Source: Chloroflexota bacterium
Lineage (GTDB): Bacteria; Chloroflexota; Limnocylindria; QHBO01
NCBI GenBank assembly: GCA_013697395.1
Contig: JACCWY010000238.1
Span: forward strand, 1 to 12,468
DNA: 12,468 nucleotides
Reading direction: 5' to 3'
This document shows, in pieces, positions 1 to 7,041 of the stretch. The position numbers were made by a program, and so were the translations under genes. Every line of letters starts with the position of its first letter. Positions within the stretch are counted from its first letter, which is position 1. Under the pieces are notes generated by a model. The model was not told where the DNA came from, did no database searches, and saw only the letters and a list, made by a program, of their open reading frames with translations.

Positions 1-1
1 G

Positions 2-94
2 GTAGTTTCGTCTCTCGGTATCATTTCGACGGTCACGCTCTACTGGCTTCGGCCGTCCGCGTGGGCTGACCGCGCAAGACTCCGCCGCCGATAG
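2..94 (+). CDS. possible C-terminal tail of a membrane protein (partial)
   Basis: Reading frame 2 is open from the window edge to a TAG at 92-94. It encodes about 30 residues: a hydrophobic stretch (residues 1-17, ending in TLYWLRP) and then a strongly basic tail ending in RARLRRR. A membrane span followed by Arg-rich residues is typical of the cytoplasmic end of an integral membrane protein, which would fit an upstream polysaccharide gene. Frame 1 is also open, to a TGA at 67-69, so the call rests on composition only. Between this stop and the epimerase start there are 85 bp with only a small GATCG/CGATC inverted repeat at 137-149. The family cannot be named. Confidence 0.3.
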   Translation, partial: VVSSLGIISTVTLYWLRPSAWADRARLRRR

Positions 95-179
95 CGTTCG
101 ATGGCCCCGTTGGCCTACCTTCTCGCAACGCCTCAGGATCGTCTCGATCGGACCAGGTGCCACTCAGAAAGGAAGACCC

Positions 180-1160
180 GTGAGTATCCTGGTCACCGGA
201 GGGGCCGGCTACATCGGCGCCCATACAGTCCGACAGCTGCTTCGACGCGGCGATGACGTGATCGTGCTGGACAATCTCGAGCACGGAAATGCCCGGGCCG
301 TCGAAGGTGCCACCCTCATCATCGGCGACATCGCCGATCGCGCCGCACTGGACGCCCTGTTCAGTGAGCACCAGATCGACGCGGTGATCCACCTGGCGGC
401 CCGGAAGTCGGTCGAGGAGTCGTTACGACGTCCGGCAGACTACTTTCGCACCAACGTGGCCGGATCGTTGGCGCTGGTCGAAGCCTGCCTGCGAGCCGAC
501 GTACATCACTTCGTCTTCTCCTCAACGTGCGCCGTCTATGGCACCCCGAGCAGTCTTCCCGTGACGGAAGAGCTGCCGGAACAGCCGGAGACTCCGTACG
601 GGGAGAGCAAGCTCATGGTCGAGCGCATGTTGCGCTGGATCGATCGACCTCATGCTTTGCGATCGGTCAGCCTCCGATATTTCAACGCCGCCGGAGCGGC
701 GGATGAGGCGGACCTGGGCGAGGACTGGACCCAGGCGCCCAACCTGGTGCCCGTGGTGATGAAAGCTGCGCTCGGTCGCGGTGCACCGGTGCGGATCTTT
801 GGGACCGACTATCCGACACACGATGGAACGGCGATCCGCGACTACGTGCACGTCCTCGACCTCGCGGATGCCCATCTTCGAGCCGTGGACTACCTGGCCG
901 CGGGAGGCTCTTCCCAGACCATCAACCTCGGAAGCGGCCAGGGCGCATCCGTTCGGGACGTCATCGAGCAGACCGAACGGGCGGCGGGGCGCCGGGTCCC
1001 GGTGATCGAGGCGCCACGTCGGGAGGGCGATCCGCCGGCGATCTGGTCCCACGGCGCGCGCGCCAGCGAGCATCTCGGGTGGCAGCCCCGCCGTGGGCTG
1101 GAGGAGATCGTGGAGAGCGCCTGGCGCTGGCATTCGACCCATCCGGATGGGTACTCGTGA
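180..1160 (+). CDS. galE: NAD-dependent sugar epimerase, UDP-glucose 4-epimerase (GalE-like)
   Basis: This extended short-chain dehydrogenase would interconvert UDP-glucose and UDP-galactose, or a related UDP-sugar pair, in the cytoplasm, using tightly bound NAD. The 326-aa protein is close to the usual GalE length of about 330-340. Visible motifs are the Rossmann TGGAGYIG loop near residues 5-12, the acidic DNLEHG end of strand 2, a SSTCAVYG stretch carrying the catalytic Ser/Thr, the YxxxK pair at Tyr140 and Lys144, and the family-typical RYFNAAGA and INLGSG segments. The GTG start is chosen because AAAGGAAG at 168-175 sits 4 nt upstream and the Rossmann strand begins at residue 2. Its TGA overlaps the GTG of the next glycosyltransferase gene, which implies translational coupling. 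Exact substrate (Glc/Gal, GlcNAc/GalNAc or uronic acid) cannot be read from the sequence; fold and family are secure. Confidence 0.88.
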   Translation: MSILVTGGAGYIGAHTVRQLLRRGDDVIVLDNLEHGNARAVEGATLIIGDIADRAALDALFSEHQIDAVIHLAARKSVEESLRRPADYFRTNVAGSLALVEACLRADVHHFVFSSTCAVYGTPSSLPVTEELPEQPETPYGESKLMVERMLRWIDRPHALRSVSLRYFNAAGAADEADLGEDWTQAPNLVPVVMKAALGRGAPVRIFGTDYPTHDGTAIRDYVHVLDLADAHLRAVDYLAAGGSSQTINLGSGQGASVRDVIEQTERAAGRRVPVIEAPRREGDPPAIWSHGARASEHLGWQPRRGLEEIVESAWRWHSTHPDGYS

Positions 1161-2449
1161 ACGAGGCCCTCGCGCCTGAACGGACGACCGCGGCCGATCC
1201 CGATCAATCCGAGAAGGGCCGGACGAGGGTGGCGTACATCGTCTCTCGGTTCCCGAAGCTGACCGAGACGTTCATCCTCTACGAGCTGCTGGCGATCGAG
1301 CGGCTCGGCGTCGTCGTCGACCTCTATCCGCTCCTGCGCCAGAGAGAGTCCGTCATTCAACCCGAGGCGCGGGCCTTGATGGCGCGGGCTCACTATGCGC
1401 CGTTCCTGTCGTTGCCCATCATTCGCAGCCAAATCCACTGGCTTCGCCGACGTCCTCGAGCGTACCTCGGAGCACTCCTGGCGCTTCTCCGCGGAAATTG
1501 GGGCAGCCGGAATCTCCTTCTCGGTGGGCTGGCCGTCTTCCCGAAGGTGGCGCACGCAGCTCGCCAGATGGACCGCGATGGCGTGACGCATGTCCATTGC
1601 CATTTCGCGACGCATCCGGCGCTCGCGGGCTTCGTCATCCAGCGCCTGACTGGCATTCCCTTCAGCTTCACCGCGCACGGAAGCGACCTTCATGTCGACC
1701 GACACATGCTCTGCGCCAAGGTCGCAGAGGCCCGAAGGGTGGTCACCATTTCCGACTACAACCGCGAGCTGATCCTCGAAGAGTGCGGCCAGCCGTGGCA
1801 GGACAAGGTGAGCGTCATCCATTGCGGCGTCGACACCGAACACTTCGTTCCTGCTACGCCCCCGACCGGCACCTTTCGAATCATGTGCATCGGAACGCTT
1901 CACGAAGTCAAGGGCCAGGCCTTTCTCGTCGAGGCCTGTCGGCGTCTCGCACGGACCGGAATGGACTTTGTCTGCCACTTCGTCGGCGATGGCCCCGACC
2001 GTCAGGCACTCACGGAGCAGATCGCGGCGGCGGGGCTGGCCGATCGGCTCATTCTCGAGGGCGCGATGACCCGAACGCAGATCGCCGCACTCATCGGGCG
2101 GTCGCACGTCCTCGTGGCACCGAGCGTGCCGACTCGAACGGGACAGCGCGAGGGCATACCGGTGGTGCTCATGGAAGCGATGAGCAGCGGAATTCCTGTC
2201 GTGGCCAGCCGGCTGTCGGGAATCCCCGAGCTCGTCGACGATGGGCGCACCGGGCTGCTCGTCCAACCGGGCGACGCCGAAGGACTGACCGAAGCGCTCC
2301 GCCGGCTGGCAGACGATCCCGATCTGCGGACGCGGCTGGGAGAAGCCGGCCGAGCGCGAGTCCGACGAGAGTTTGACGTTGCAGTGAATGCGGCTGCGCT
2401 CAGGCGCCACTTCACCGGCCAAGCACCCAGCCACTCCAGACCAGCCTGA
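1157..2449 (+). CDS. glycosyltransferase family 4 (WcaL-like)
   Basis: This is a cytoplasmic retaining GT-B glycosyltransferase of about 430 aa, expected to add a nucleotide-activated sugar to a lipid-linked repeat unit. The N-terminal domain opens with VAYIVSRFPKLTETFI, characteristic of WcaL-like exopolysaccharide transferases, and carries a HVHCHFATHPA and FTAHGSDLHV region. The C-terminal domain has the donor-site segments IGTLHEVKGQ and the EX7E pair at Glu332 and Glu340 within EGIPVVLME. The start is taken as GTG at 1157, overlapping the epimerase stop as GTGA; the in-frame ATG at 1079 lies inside the epimerase gene and would add 26 residues of poor composition. The coupling suggests that the epimerase product, or a sugar made from it, is the donor. 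The gene ends 27 bp before the convergent receiver-like gene. The acceptor and linkage are unknown. Confidence 0.87.
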   Translation: MNEALAPERTTAADPDQSEKGRTRVAYIVSRFPKLTETFILYELLAIERLGVVVDLYPLLRQRESVIQPEARALMARAHYAPFLSLPIIRSQIHWLRRRPRAYLGALLALLRGNWGSRNLLLGGLAVFPKVAHAARQMDRDGVTHVHCHFATHPALAGFVIQRLTGIPFSFTAHGSDLHVDRHMLCAKVAEARRVVTISDYNRELILEECGQPWQDKVSVIHCGVDTEHFVPATPPTGTFRIMCIGTLHEVKGQAFLVEACRRLARTGMDFVCHFVGDGPDRQALTEQIAAAGLADRLILEGAMTRTQIAALIGRSHVLVAPSVPTRTGQREGIPVVLMEAMSSGIPVVASRLSGIPELVDDGRTGLLVQPGDAEGLTEALRRLADDPDLRTRLGEAGRARVRREFDVAVNAAALRRHFTGQAPSHSRPA

Positions 2450-2476
2450 CGCGCGCCGACCGCGGGGCCAAGTGCA

Positions 2477-2809
2477 CTAGTCGATCAGCCGCGCCAGGTC
2501 CGAGATGAGCTTGGAGCGCGCAACCATCGGGCCAAGCCCCGCGGCACGTGCCTCGCGATGGGCGACCAGGTCGGTGTGCTGGCCGAACATGATGACCCGG
2601 GCGCTCGTGTTCGAGCCGAGCCAGCCACGTATCGCCTTGGCCCAATCCGGATGCCGCGCGGACCAGTCGATCAGGACGAGGTCGAGCTCTCCGGGCGGGG
2701 GAAGCTCAGCAGGCGTGTCGACCCGGACGAGCCCGGCACCTGCCGCGGAGGCGACGGCTTCGATGCGGCTGTACATCATCAGGTCGGCAACCACAGCCGC
2801 CAGCTTCAC
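2477..2809 (-). CDS. small response-regulator-like receiver protein, degenerate
   Basis: The 110-aa protein has the size and alternating beta/alpha pattern of a stand-alone CheY-type receiver domain. Features that fit are a first strand ending at Asp9 (where receivers usually have two acidic residues), the LVLIDW strand with a candidate phosphoacceptor at Asp48, a fourth strand VIMFGQ at residues 72-77, and a lysine at position 100 (VARSKL) matching the conserved lysine of strand 5. The reduced acidic pocket and the Trp after Asp48 suggest it may not be a normal phosphorelay receiver. It begins with GTG, overlapping the upstream 123-aa gene's TGA by 4 bp, so the two are co-translated. No output domain or neighbouring kinase is visible. 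A divergent receiver fold is an inference from pattern, not from a full motif set. Confidence 0.6.
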   Translation of the reverse strand: MKLAAVVADLMMYSRIEAVASAAGAGLVRVDTPAELPPPGELDLVLIDWSARHPDWAKAIRGWLGSNTSARVIMFGQHTDLVAHREARAAGLGPMVARSKLISDLARLID

Positions 2810-3177
2810 CGTATGGGCTCGTTCCGGGCCGGGGGGGACGCATGGGCGTGATCGACAACCACCCCGTTGCCCTCCCCGCTGCGACTCGCGTCCACGAGGA
2901 ACCGAGCGATCCGCATGGGAAAGACCCCGACCACGACGGGCGCGCGGACTTCGACCGACAGCTCGACACCGACCTCGTCGCGCTGCCAGAGGTCCTGAAG
3001 CTTGGAGGCCTCCCGCTCGGGCAGGCCGACATACGCCGTCGTGCCGTTGCGCGAGACGACGCTCATCGCCTCCGGATCGAGGCCGAACCGGCGCCGAACG
3101 TCGGCGACCGCGATGTATGGGCGAGACGTGAGGTATCGGCGGAGACTCGAGGTGCTCGGCCGTTTGCTGGCAGACAT
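2806..3177 (-). CDS. conserved-looking hypothetical protein, possible HTH-like N-terminus
   Basis: I do not recognise this 123-aa protein. The N-terminal part (residues 8-32) is basic and helical, with RRYLTSRPYIAVADVRRRFG resembling the first half of a winged helix. The middle (residues 38-92) alternates charged and beta-like segments such as VELSVEVRAPVVVGVF. The last 25 residues look disordered. It starts at ATG 3177, with no strong Shine-Dalgarno and a putative promoter about 15 nt upstream, so the mRNA may have a very short leader. Its TGA overlaps the GTG of the receiver-like gene. The pair forms a two-gene leftward unit, and a regulatory role is plausible because of the partner, but this is inference. 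Coding status is supported by the overlap, the full-length open frame and the ordinary protein-like composition. Confidence 0.65.
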   Translation of the reverse strand: MSASKRPSTSSLRRYLTSRPYIAVADVRRRFGLDPEAMSVVSRNGTTAYVGLPEREASKLQDLWQRDEVGVELSVEVRAPVVVGVFPMRIARFLVDASRSGEGNGVVVDHAHASPPARNEPIR

Positions 3178-3192
3178 GGGCTGTGACGGTCC

Positions 3193-3221
3193 AGTCTACT
3201 CCCGCGCCGCCGACCCGTCAG
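3193..3221 (-). promoter_or_regulatory. putative sigma-70-type promoter of the 123-aa/receiver pair
   Basis: On the minus strand, CTGACG (3216-3221) and TAGACT (3193-3198) are separated by 17 bp, each matching 4 of 6 bases of the -35 and -10 consensus. The -10 box ends 15 nt before ATG 3177, which would give a leader of only about 8 nt and explains why no Shine-Dalgarno is seen. This is a pattern match in GC-rich DNA, where weak matches are common. Confidence 0.3.
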
Positions 3222-3411
3222 GAACGCTCCCCGAACAGGCTGCGCAGCGCGAACAGGACACTCGCCGGCGGCGCTCGACGCCTCGCGGAGACCGATGCAG
3301 GGAGGACTCGATGACGGCCCGACCCCATGGCCGTCGGACATAGCCGGCGCGGCGATTTCGCAGAATCAATGCCAGAGGCCCAAGAGCTTCATCGGCGGAG
3401 TCCTCCCGTCC

Positions 3412-4542
3412 TCACTCATTCGTGATCACCAGATTGTCGTAGTTGACGGCTGCGCCGCGCGGACCCTCCGCACCCAGGCATATCTCGCCCACCGAAGCGA
3501 GCAACGTCGCCTCGAAGGGTACCTCGACGCTCGTGGCTGGCAGACCGTCGAGTTGGGCCATCCGCCATCGACTCCCACCCTCGCCATCGAGGAGGACGTC
3601 GATGTGGTACCACTGGCCGGGGTTGAGTCCGCCGGCCTCACCCAGGGGCGAAGGGCCGCTCGACAGCCGCGTTCGCGCTCTGGCGAGATTCAGCCTCAGC
3701 ACCGTTTCGCCGGCGGCATCGTTCAGCTCGATTATCCCAGTGGCAGGTACCTCCGGGTCGAGAATCAGATCGGCGCTGAACCGGTGAACCTCCGTCAGCG
3801 TGGGCCTCACCGAGCGGCAGATTGCAACTGGCGCTCCGTCGGTCACCACCAGCCGGGCGCTGCGGTCGACGCTCGTCGGGTATGCCGCCACCTCCACCGC
3901 CTCATCGCGACCAATCGACCGAACCCACCCATCCCCGATCCCGCCGCCCATCGGCACGTCGTTGAAGTCAATGAGAAGGGAATGTGGCGACGCGGTGGGT
4001 GTGGCAGCGGTGGGTGTGGCAGCAGCCGGTGCCGTGCTGACACTCTGGCTCGGATCCATGCCTGTCTGCGGCGCCTCGCCGCCGTCGTCGGCGCTCGGGG
4101 CTCCTACGAGGACGCCCTCAGCGGCCTCGCCGAAGCTCGCCAAGCGGCCGATCCATCCCGGTGCCGTGACTACGGCAGCGGAGGCAGCACCGATGAGGAT
4201 CGCCCCGCCCAGCCGTGCAATGGCCATCCCTCGTGCCCGTTCGGCGTGCTCGTCCGGAAACTCGGACCACGGACTAGGAGTTATGGCACTAGCCTTGAGC
4301 ACCCTGGCGTCCCGGGTCACCTCGCGCAGGCGTCGACCCCACCGGCGCAGGGGACGCAAGTAGCCCCGCTGGGAAGCCCGCTGGCTTCTTGCGGCACAGG
4401 AGGCGCAGCGGAGCGCCGCTGCGCGCCAACAATCCACGCAGACATAGAGCCCGCATGAGAGACAGAACTCGGTCGAGTCGGCGTGAGCATGAGTCACGAC
4501 GCCGCACCGCTCGCAGTGGATTTCCGGCCCTAGCGGGTTCAT
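3412..4542 (-). CDS. membrane protein: cysteine-rich zinc module, TM helix, Ala/Pro/Thr linker, jelly-roll-like domain
   Basis: The 376-aa product has four parts. Residues 10-49 hold four C-x2-C pairs (Cys10/13, 27/30, 35/38, 46/49) plus His18 and His20, a B-box- or ribbon-like zinc site. Residues about 107-132 form one hydrophobic span (LGGAILIGAASAAVV). Residues about 145-186 are an acidic then Ala/Pro/Thr-rich linker. Residues 188-376 are a beta-rich domain with FNDVP, GQWYHIDVLLDG and a YDNLVITNE ending, resembling concanavalin-like jelly-roll modules. The basic side before the span places the zinc module inside and the jelly roll outside. The start is uncertain: ATG 4542 is preferred, ATG 4558-4560 adds 6 residues, and the longer open frame to 4710 runs into an aminotransferase remnant. 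No enzyme motif is seen; polysaccharide binding or sensing is inference. Confidence 0.72.
   Translation of the reverse strand: MNPLGPEIHCERCGVVTHAHADSTEFCLSCGLYVCVDCWRAAALRCASCAARSQRASQRGYLRPLRRWGRRLREVTRDARVLKASAITPSPWSEFPDEHAERARGMAIARLGGAILIGAASAAVVTAPGWIGRLASFGEAAEGVLVGAPSADDGGEAPQTGMDPSQSVSTAPAAATPTAATPTASPHSLLIDFNDVPMGGGIGDGWVRSIGRDEAVEVAAYPTSVDRSARLVVTDGAPVAICRSVRPTLTEVHRFSADLILDPEVPATGIIELNDAAGETVLRLNLARARTRLSSGPSPLGEAGGLNPGQWYHIDVLLDGEGGSRWRMAQLDGLPATSVEVPFEATLLASVGEICLGAEGPRGAAVNYDNLVITNE
3992..4021 (-). repeat. 15-bp tandem duplication in the zinc-module protein gene
   Basis: Two perfect, adjacent copies of a 15-bp unit (3992-4006 and 4007-4021) encode ATPTA twice in the linker after the membrane span. 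This is simple in-frame repeat growth of a flexible spacer. Confidence 0.8.
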
Positions 4543-4606
4543 GACTATGTCCGGATGCATGTCCAGTACCAATGGGTTACTAGCAGCGTCGTCGCCCGGA
4601 CCTTCG

Positions 4607-4973
4607 CCGTCGGGTTCGCGGGCCTGCGGCCACTTCAACAAGAGCCGGGTCGAGACCCAGGGTCCTCGATATCGACGAAGACTGGGCGCGCTCGCTCGTA
4701 CAACAGACAATTGGCGGACGCCACGAAACTGAACGGCGTGGTAATGACCTCGTCACCATCGCCGATCTCTAGCGCTCTGACGGCCAAGTGCAGGCCGGCC
4801 GTGCCGCTGCTGCAGGCGATTCCGAAGCGCCGACCAGCGACTCGCGCAACGCCTTCTTCAAAAGACAGTGCGAACGGACCCATTGCCAGGGTGTCGCCGG
4901 CAAGCACCTGCGCAACTAGCTCCCGGTCACGGTCGCCGATCGATGGCTGCGCAAGTGGCACCCGACGTTTCAT
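4607..4973 (-). pseudogene. truncated, frameshifted DegT/DnrJ/EryC1/StrS aminotransferase
   Basis: The frame from ATG 4973 encodes about 104 residues that match the N-terminus of PLP-dependent sugar aminotransferases: VPLAQPSIGDRDRELVAQVL, GPFALSFEEGVA, the cofactor-loop CSSGTAGLHLAVRAL, ITTPFSFVASAN and PVFVDIE. Intact members make amino sugars on nucleotide-sugar intermediates and are about 370-390 aa, with a catalytic lysine that is absent here. Near 4664 the frame breaks: the expected continuation TLGLDPALVEVAAGPRT is found in another frame down to about 4613, and similarity then ends. The zinc-module gene begins 65 bp further on the same strand. About two thirds of the gene is therefore missing, replaced by unrelated DNA. 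It indicates that an amino-sugar step was once encoded here. Family assignment is firm; whether a short product is made is unknown. Confidence 0.82.
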
Positions 4974-4995
4974 GGAAGATCAACCATCTCAGTGC

Positions 4996-5643
4996 ATGAC
5001 TTCGACTACCACTACAATCCGGCCTACCGTGGAAATTGGAACACTGCGCTGGCAAGTCTCCGTCATTTGGCGTTGGCTCCCATTTGCCACCATAACCATC
5101 ATCGCTTCCGCCATCCTCGCGTACTTTGTGTCGAGCATGCTACCGTCCGAGTACACGAGCCGGGTGACGCTTCTGGTGGGCCCTCCGTTGGCCAGGCAAG
5201 GTGTTACGTTGAATGACGTCCTCGTAGGACAGGCGCTCCTGCCAACCTACGCGCACCTCGCCATTACACGACCGTTCCTCGAGCGCGCCATAGGCCGTGC
5301 GGGAGTGGACGACACCCCGGAAGCACTACTCTCGCAAGTGACGACGCTCGTGCCCGAAGGCCAAAGTGTGCTGGAGCTGAGCGTGTCTCGGGACGACGCT
5401 GCGGAGGCCGCTGAGCTCGCCAATGCCATCGCTAATGAGCTGGCCGAGTACGCCAGAGAGCAGAACCCCGATGCAGATCCGCCAAGCTTCACCGTTTCGG
5501 TGATCGACCCTGCCGTCGCCGCGGACCGGGCAGATAGCCCGCGGGTACTCTTCAATACTGCCTTGGCAGCAGGGGTGAGCCTGCTTCTTGTCTTCGCTAT
5601 CGGATTCTTGGTAGAGAACCTTCGAGGAGAGAAGGCTCCGTAG
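4996..5643 (+). CDS. Wzz/YveK-like polysaccharide chain-length determinant, no kinase domain
   Basis: The 215-aa protein has the Wzz topology: a short N-terminal tail, membrane span 1 at about 27-49 (FATITIIASAILAYF), an outside domain with the typical YTSRVTLLVG start and heptad-rich helix (AEAAELANAIANELAEY), then SPRVLFN leading into membrane span 2 at about 185-206. Family members are co-polymerases that tune chain length with a Wzy polymerase. The tyrosine-kinase half found in Wzc-type proteins is absent, so a separate kinase, if any, lies elsewhere. The start is uncertain: ATG 4996 (MTSTTTT) is preferred, while ATG 4972 would share its bases with the divergent aminotransferase remnant's start. 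Neither has a good Shine-Dalgarno. Its promoter would have to lie inside the remnant. It converges with a glycosyltransferase gene across 176 bp. Confidence 0.8.
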   Translation: MTSTTTTIRPTVEIGTLRWQVSVIWRWLPFATITIIASAILAYFVSSMLPSEYTSRVTLLVGPPLARQGVTLNDVLVGQALLPTYAHLAITRPFLERAIGRAGVDDTPEALLSQVTTLVPEGQSVLELSVSRDDAAEAAELANAIANELAEYAREQNPDADPPSFTVSVIDPAVAADRADSPRVLFNTALAAGVSLLLVFAIGFLVENLRGEKAP

Positions 5644-5819
5644 CGCCGCGACCATCTCCCGCACGCCCCTAGTGACCGCGTGGGGAAAGAGGAGTATGGG
5701 GCGAGCGGGTGGTTTCCCGAGGCCCTTCAACGACTGTCCGGCGGTGCCACCCCCGTCACTCCTCAGTCTGTGCGGTGGCGGTCGAGCAGAAGCGCCTGAG
5801 CCACGGGTACAGCACGTGG

Positions 5820-7016
5820 TCAGCGTTCCGTGGCGCCGTTTCTCCGTGGCCGCAACACCGCTCGGTACATGTCGAGCAGACGAGCCGCATTTCGGTCAAC
5901 GTCATGCTCCTCGCGGACGTATCGCTGAAGTCGATCCGCCGCGGTCTGCGCCTCGTTCCGATGCTCTATGAAGTGCGTGACGGCCCGTGCGACCGCCTCA
6001 GCGGACACGTCGGGGAGCACCGTCCCCCGTCCGTCGCCCAGCAGGTCGGGAATTCCCCCGACGGCACTCGCGATCACAGGCAGTCCCAACGTCCCGGCCT
6101 CGACCAGCACCGTGGGCAGACCTTCTCCGTATGATGGGAGGACGAGTACATCAGCGGCGGACATGAAACGGACTACATCGGTGTGGTCGCGCTGGCCACG
6201 ATACTCCAGGAGGCCGCCCATGCGCGGATGGTTCGACCCGTAGCCTGACTCCGGGCCCTCCCCCACGAATACCGCGAGGAAGGGATGGCCAAGACCCATG
6301 ATCGCATCTGCAAGCTCGCGGACCCCCTTCGGGCGGAGGAGGTTACCGACGAACAAGACGACGACCCGGTCCTCGGCGATGCCAACGGCTCGGCGCGCTG
6401 CCTGCCGGGTCAGGGCATCGTCGATGATCCGGTGATGATTGGACCCTATGGGTAAGTGTTGCGCCTCGACGCCGGTCAAACTGTGAATGCGCTCAACCAG
6501 GGCCCTACTGACGGCTGTGACCAGGTCCGCCTGACGGACTGCCGCGGCCAGGTCGGCAACACGGTCAGGGTGATCCTGCGGCCAGGTGTTAATGTCGCTC
6601 CCGTGAAAGGTAAGGGCTAGCGGTAGCCCAGTACGGCGTGCCACGTGCGCCGCGGCCAGAGCCTCCACCGCGAAGTGACCGTGCACGAGCCCGGCCCCTG
6701 CCCACACCTGCGGGTACCGCAAGGCGGCCTGCGCGATCAATCGATCTGGGCGCGCCATCGATGGCTGACCCGGGACATTCAAATACCTCGGACGGAATAT
6801 ACGAACCGCCCCGTCCTCGGAAACTCCGGGGGAGCGAGAATACAGGCGCCACTTGGTCCGCAGGCTCGACAGCGGGAAAGGTGCCCAAGGAGTCGGCGTG
6901 ACGATCGAGACATGGGCTCCTCGGCGCACCAGTGCCTGTGCCTGAGCTTGGAAAAAAATTCCTCCCATCGGTTGCTCTGCCCATGGGTAGGTCGAGGTCA
7001 GCCAGGTTACCTTCAT
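5820..7016 (-). CDS. glycosyltransferase family 4
   Basis: This 398-aa GT-B enzyme should transfer a sugar from a nucleotide donor to the growing lipid-linked unit in the cytoplasm. The N-terminal domain starts MKVTWLTSTYPWAEQPMGGIF, with the glycine-containing acceptor loop near residues 18-19, then VHGHFAVEAL (111-120) and LTFHGSDIN (135-143). The C-terminal domain has VGNLLRPKG (223-231), with the donor-phosphate-binding Arg and Lys, and the EX7E pair at Glu298 and Glu306 in YGEGLPTVLVE, followed by GLPVIASAVGGIPDLL. It lies 25 bp downstream of the ligase/polymerase gene on the same strand, so the two are probably one transcript. The ATG start is supported by the family-typical first strand. 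It differs in sequence type from the other GT4 in the window, so the two likely form different linkages. Sugar specificity is unknown. Confidence 0.87.
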   Translation of the reverse strand: MKVTWLTSTYPWAEQPMGGIFFQAQAQALVRRGAHVSIVTPTPWAPFPLSSLRTKWRLYSRSPGVSEDGAVRIFRPRYLNVPGQPSMARPDRLIAQAALRYPQVWAGAGLVHGHFAVEALAAAHVARRTGLPLALTFHGSDINTWPQDHPDRVADLAAAVRQADLVTAVSRALVERIHSLTGVEAQHLPIGSNHHRIIDDALTRQAARRAVGIAEDRVVVLFVGNLLRPKGVRELADAIMGLGHPFLAVFVGEGPESGYGSNHPRMGGLLEYRGQRDHTDVVRFMSAADVLVLPSYGEGLPTVLVEAGTLGLPVIASAVGGIPDLLGDGRGTVLPDVSAEAVARAVTHFIEHRNEAQTAADRLQRYVREEHDVDRNAARLLDMYRAVLRPRRNGATER

Positions 7017-7041
7017 CTGCTCTCTCGGCCCCGCTCACCCG

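Noticed and set aside
890..2434. 514-aa open frame on the minus strand across epimerase and glycosyltransferase
   Set aside because: It is antisense to two genes with clear motifs, rich in Arg/His/Asp, and has no recognisable domain; it is a GC-driven shadow.
3295..4458. 387-aa open frame on the plus strand
   Set aside because: It is antisense to the zinc-module protein and shows no domain pattern, whereas the minus frame has ordered cysteine pairs and a membrane span.
4543..4710. N-terminal extension of the zinc-module protein to the first ATG in frame (4710)
   Set aside because: This stretch overlaps DNA that reads as aminotransferase in other frames and has low-quality composition; the conserved cysteine module begins only after 4542.
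5662..5682. CACGC/GCGTG hairpin after the Wzz-like gene as a terminator
   Set aside because: The stem is only 5 bp with an 11-nt loop and no T-tract; nothing else distinctive was seen in the 176-bp gap.
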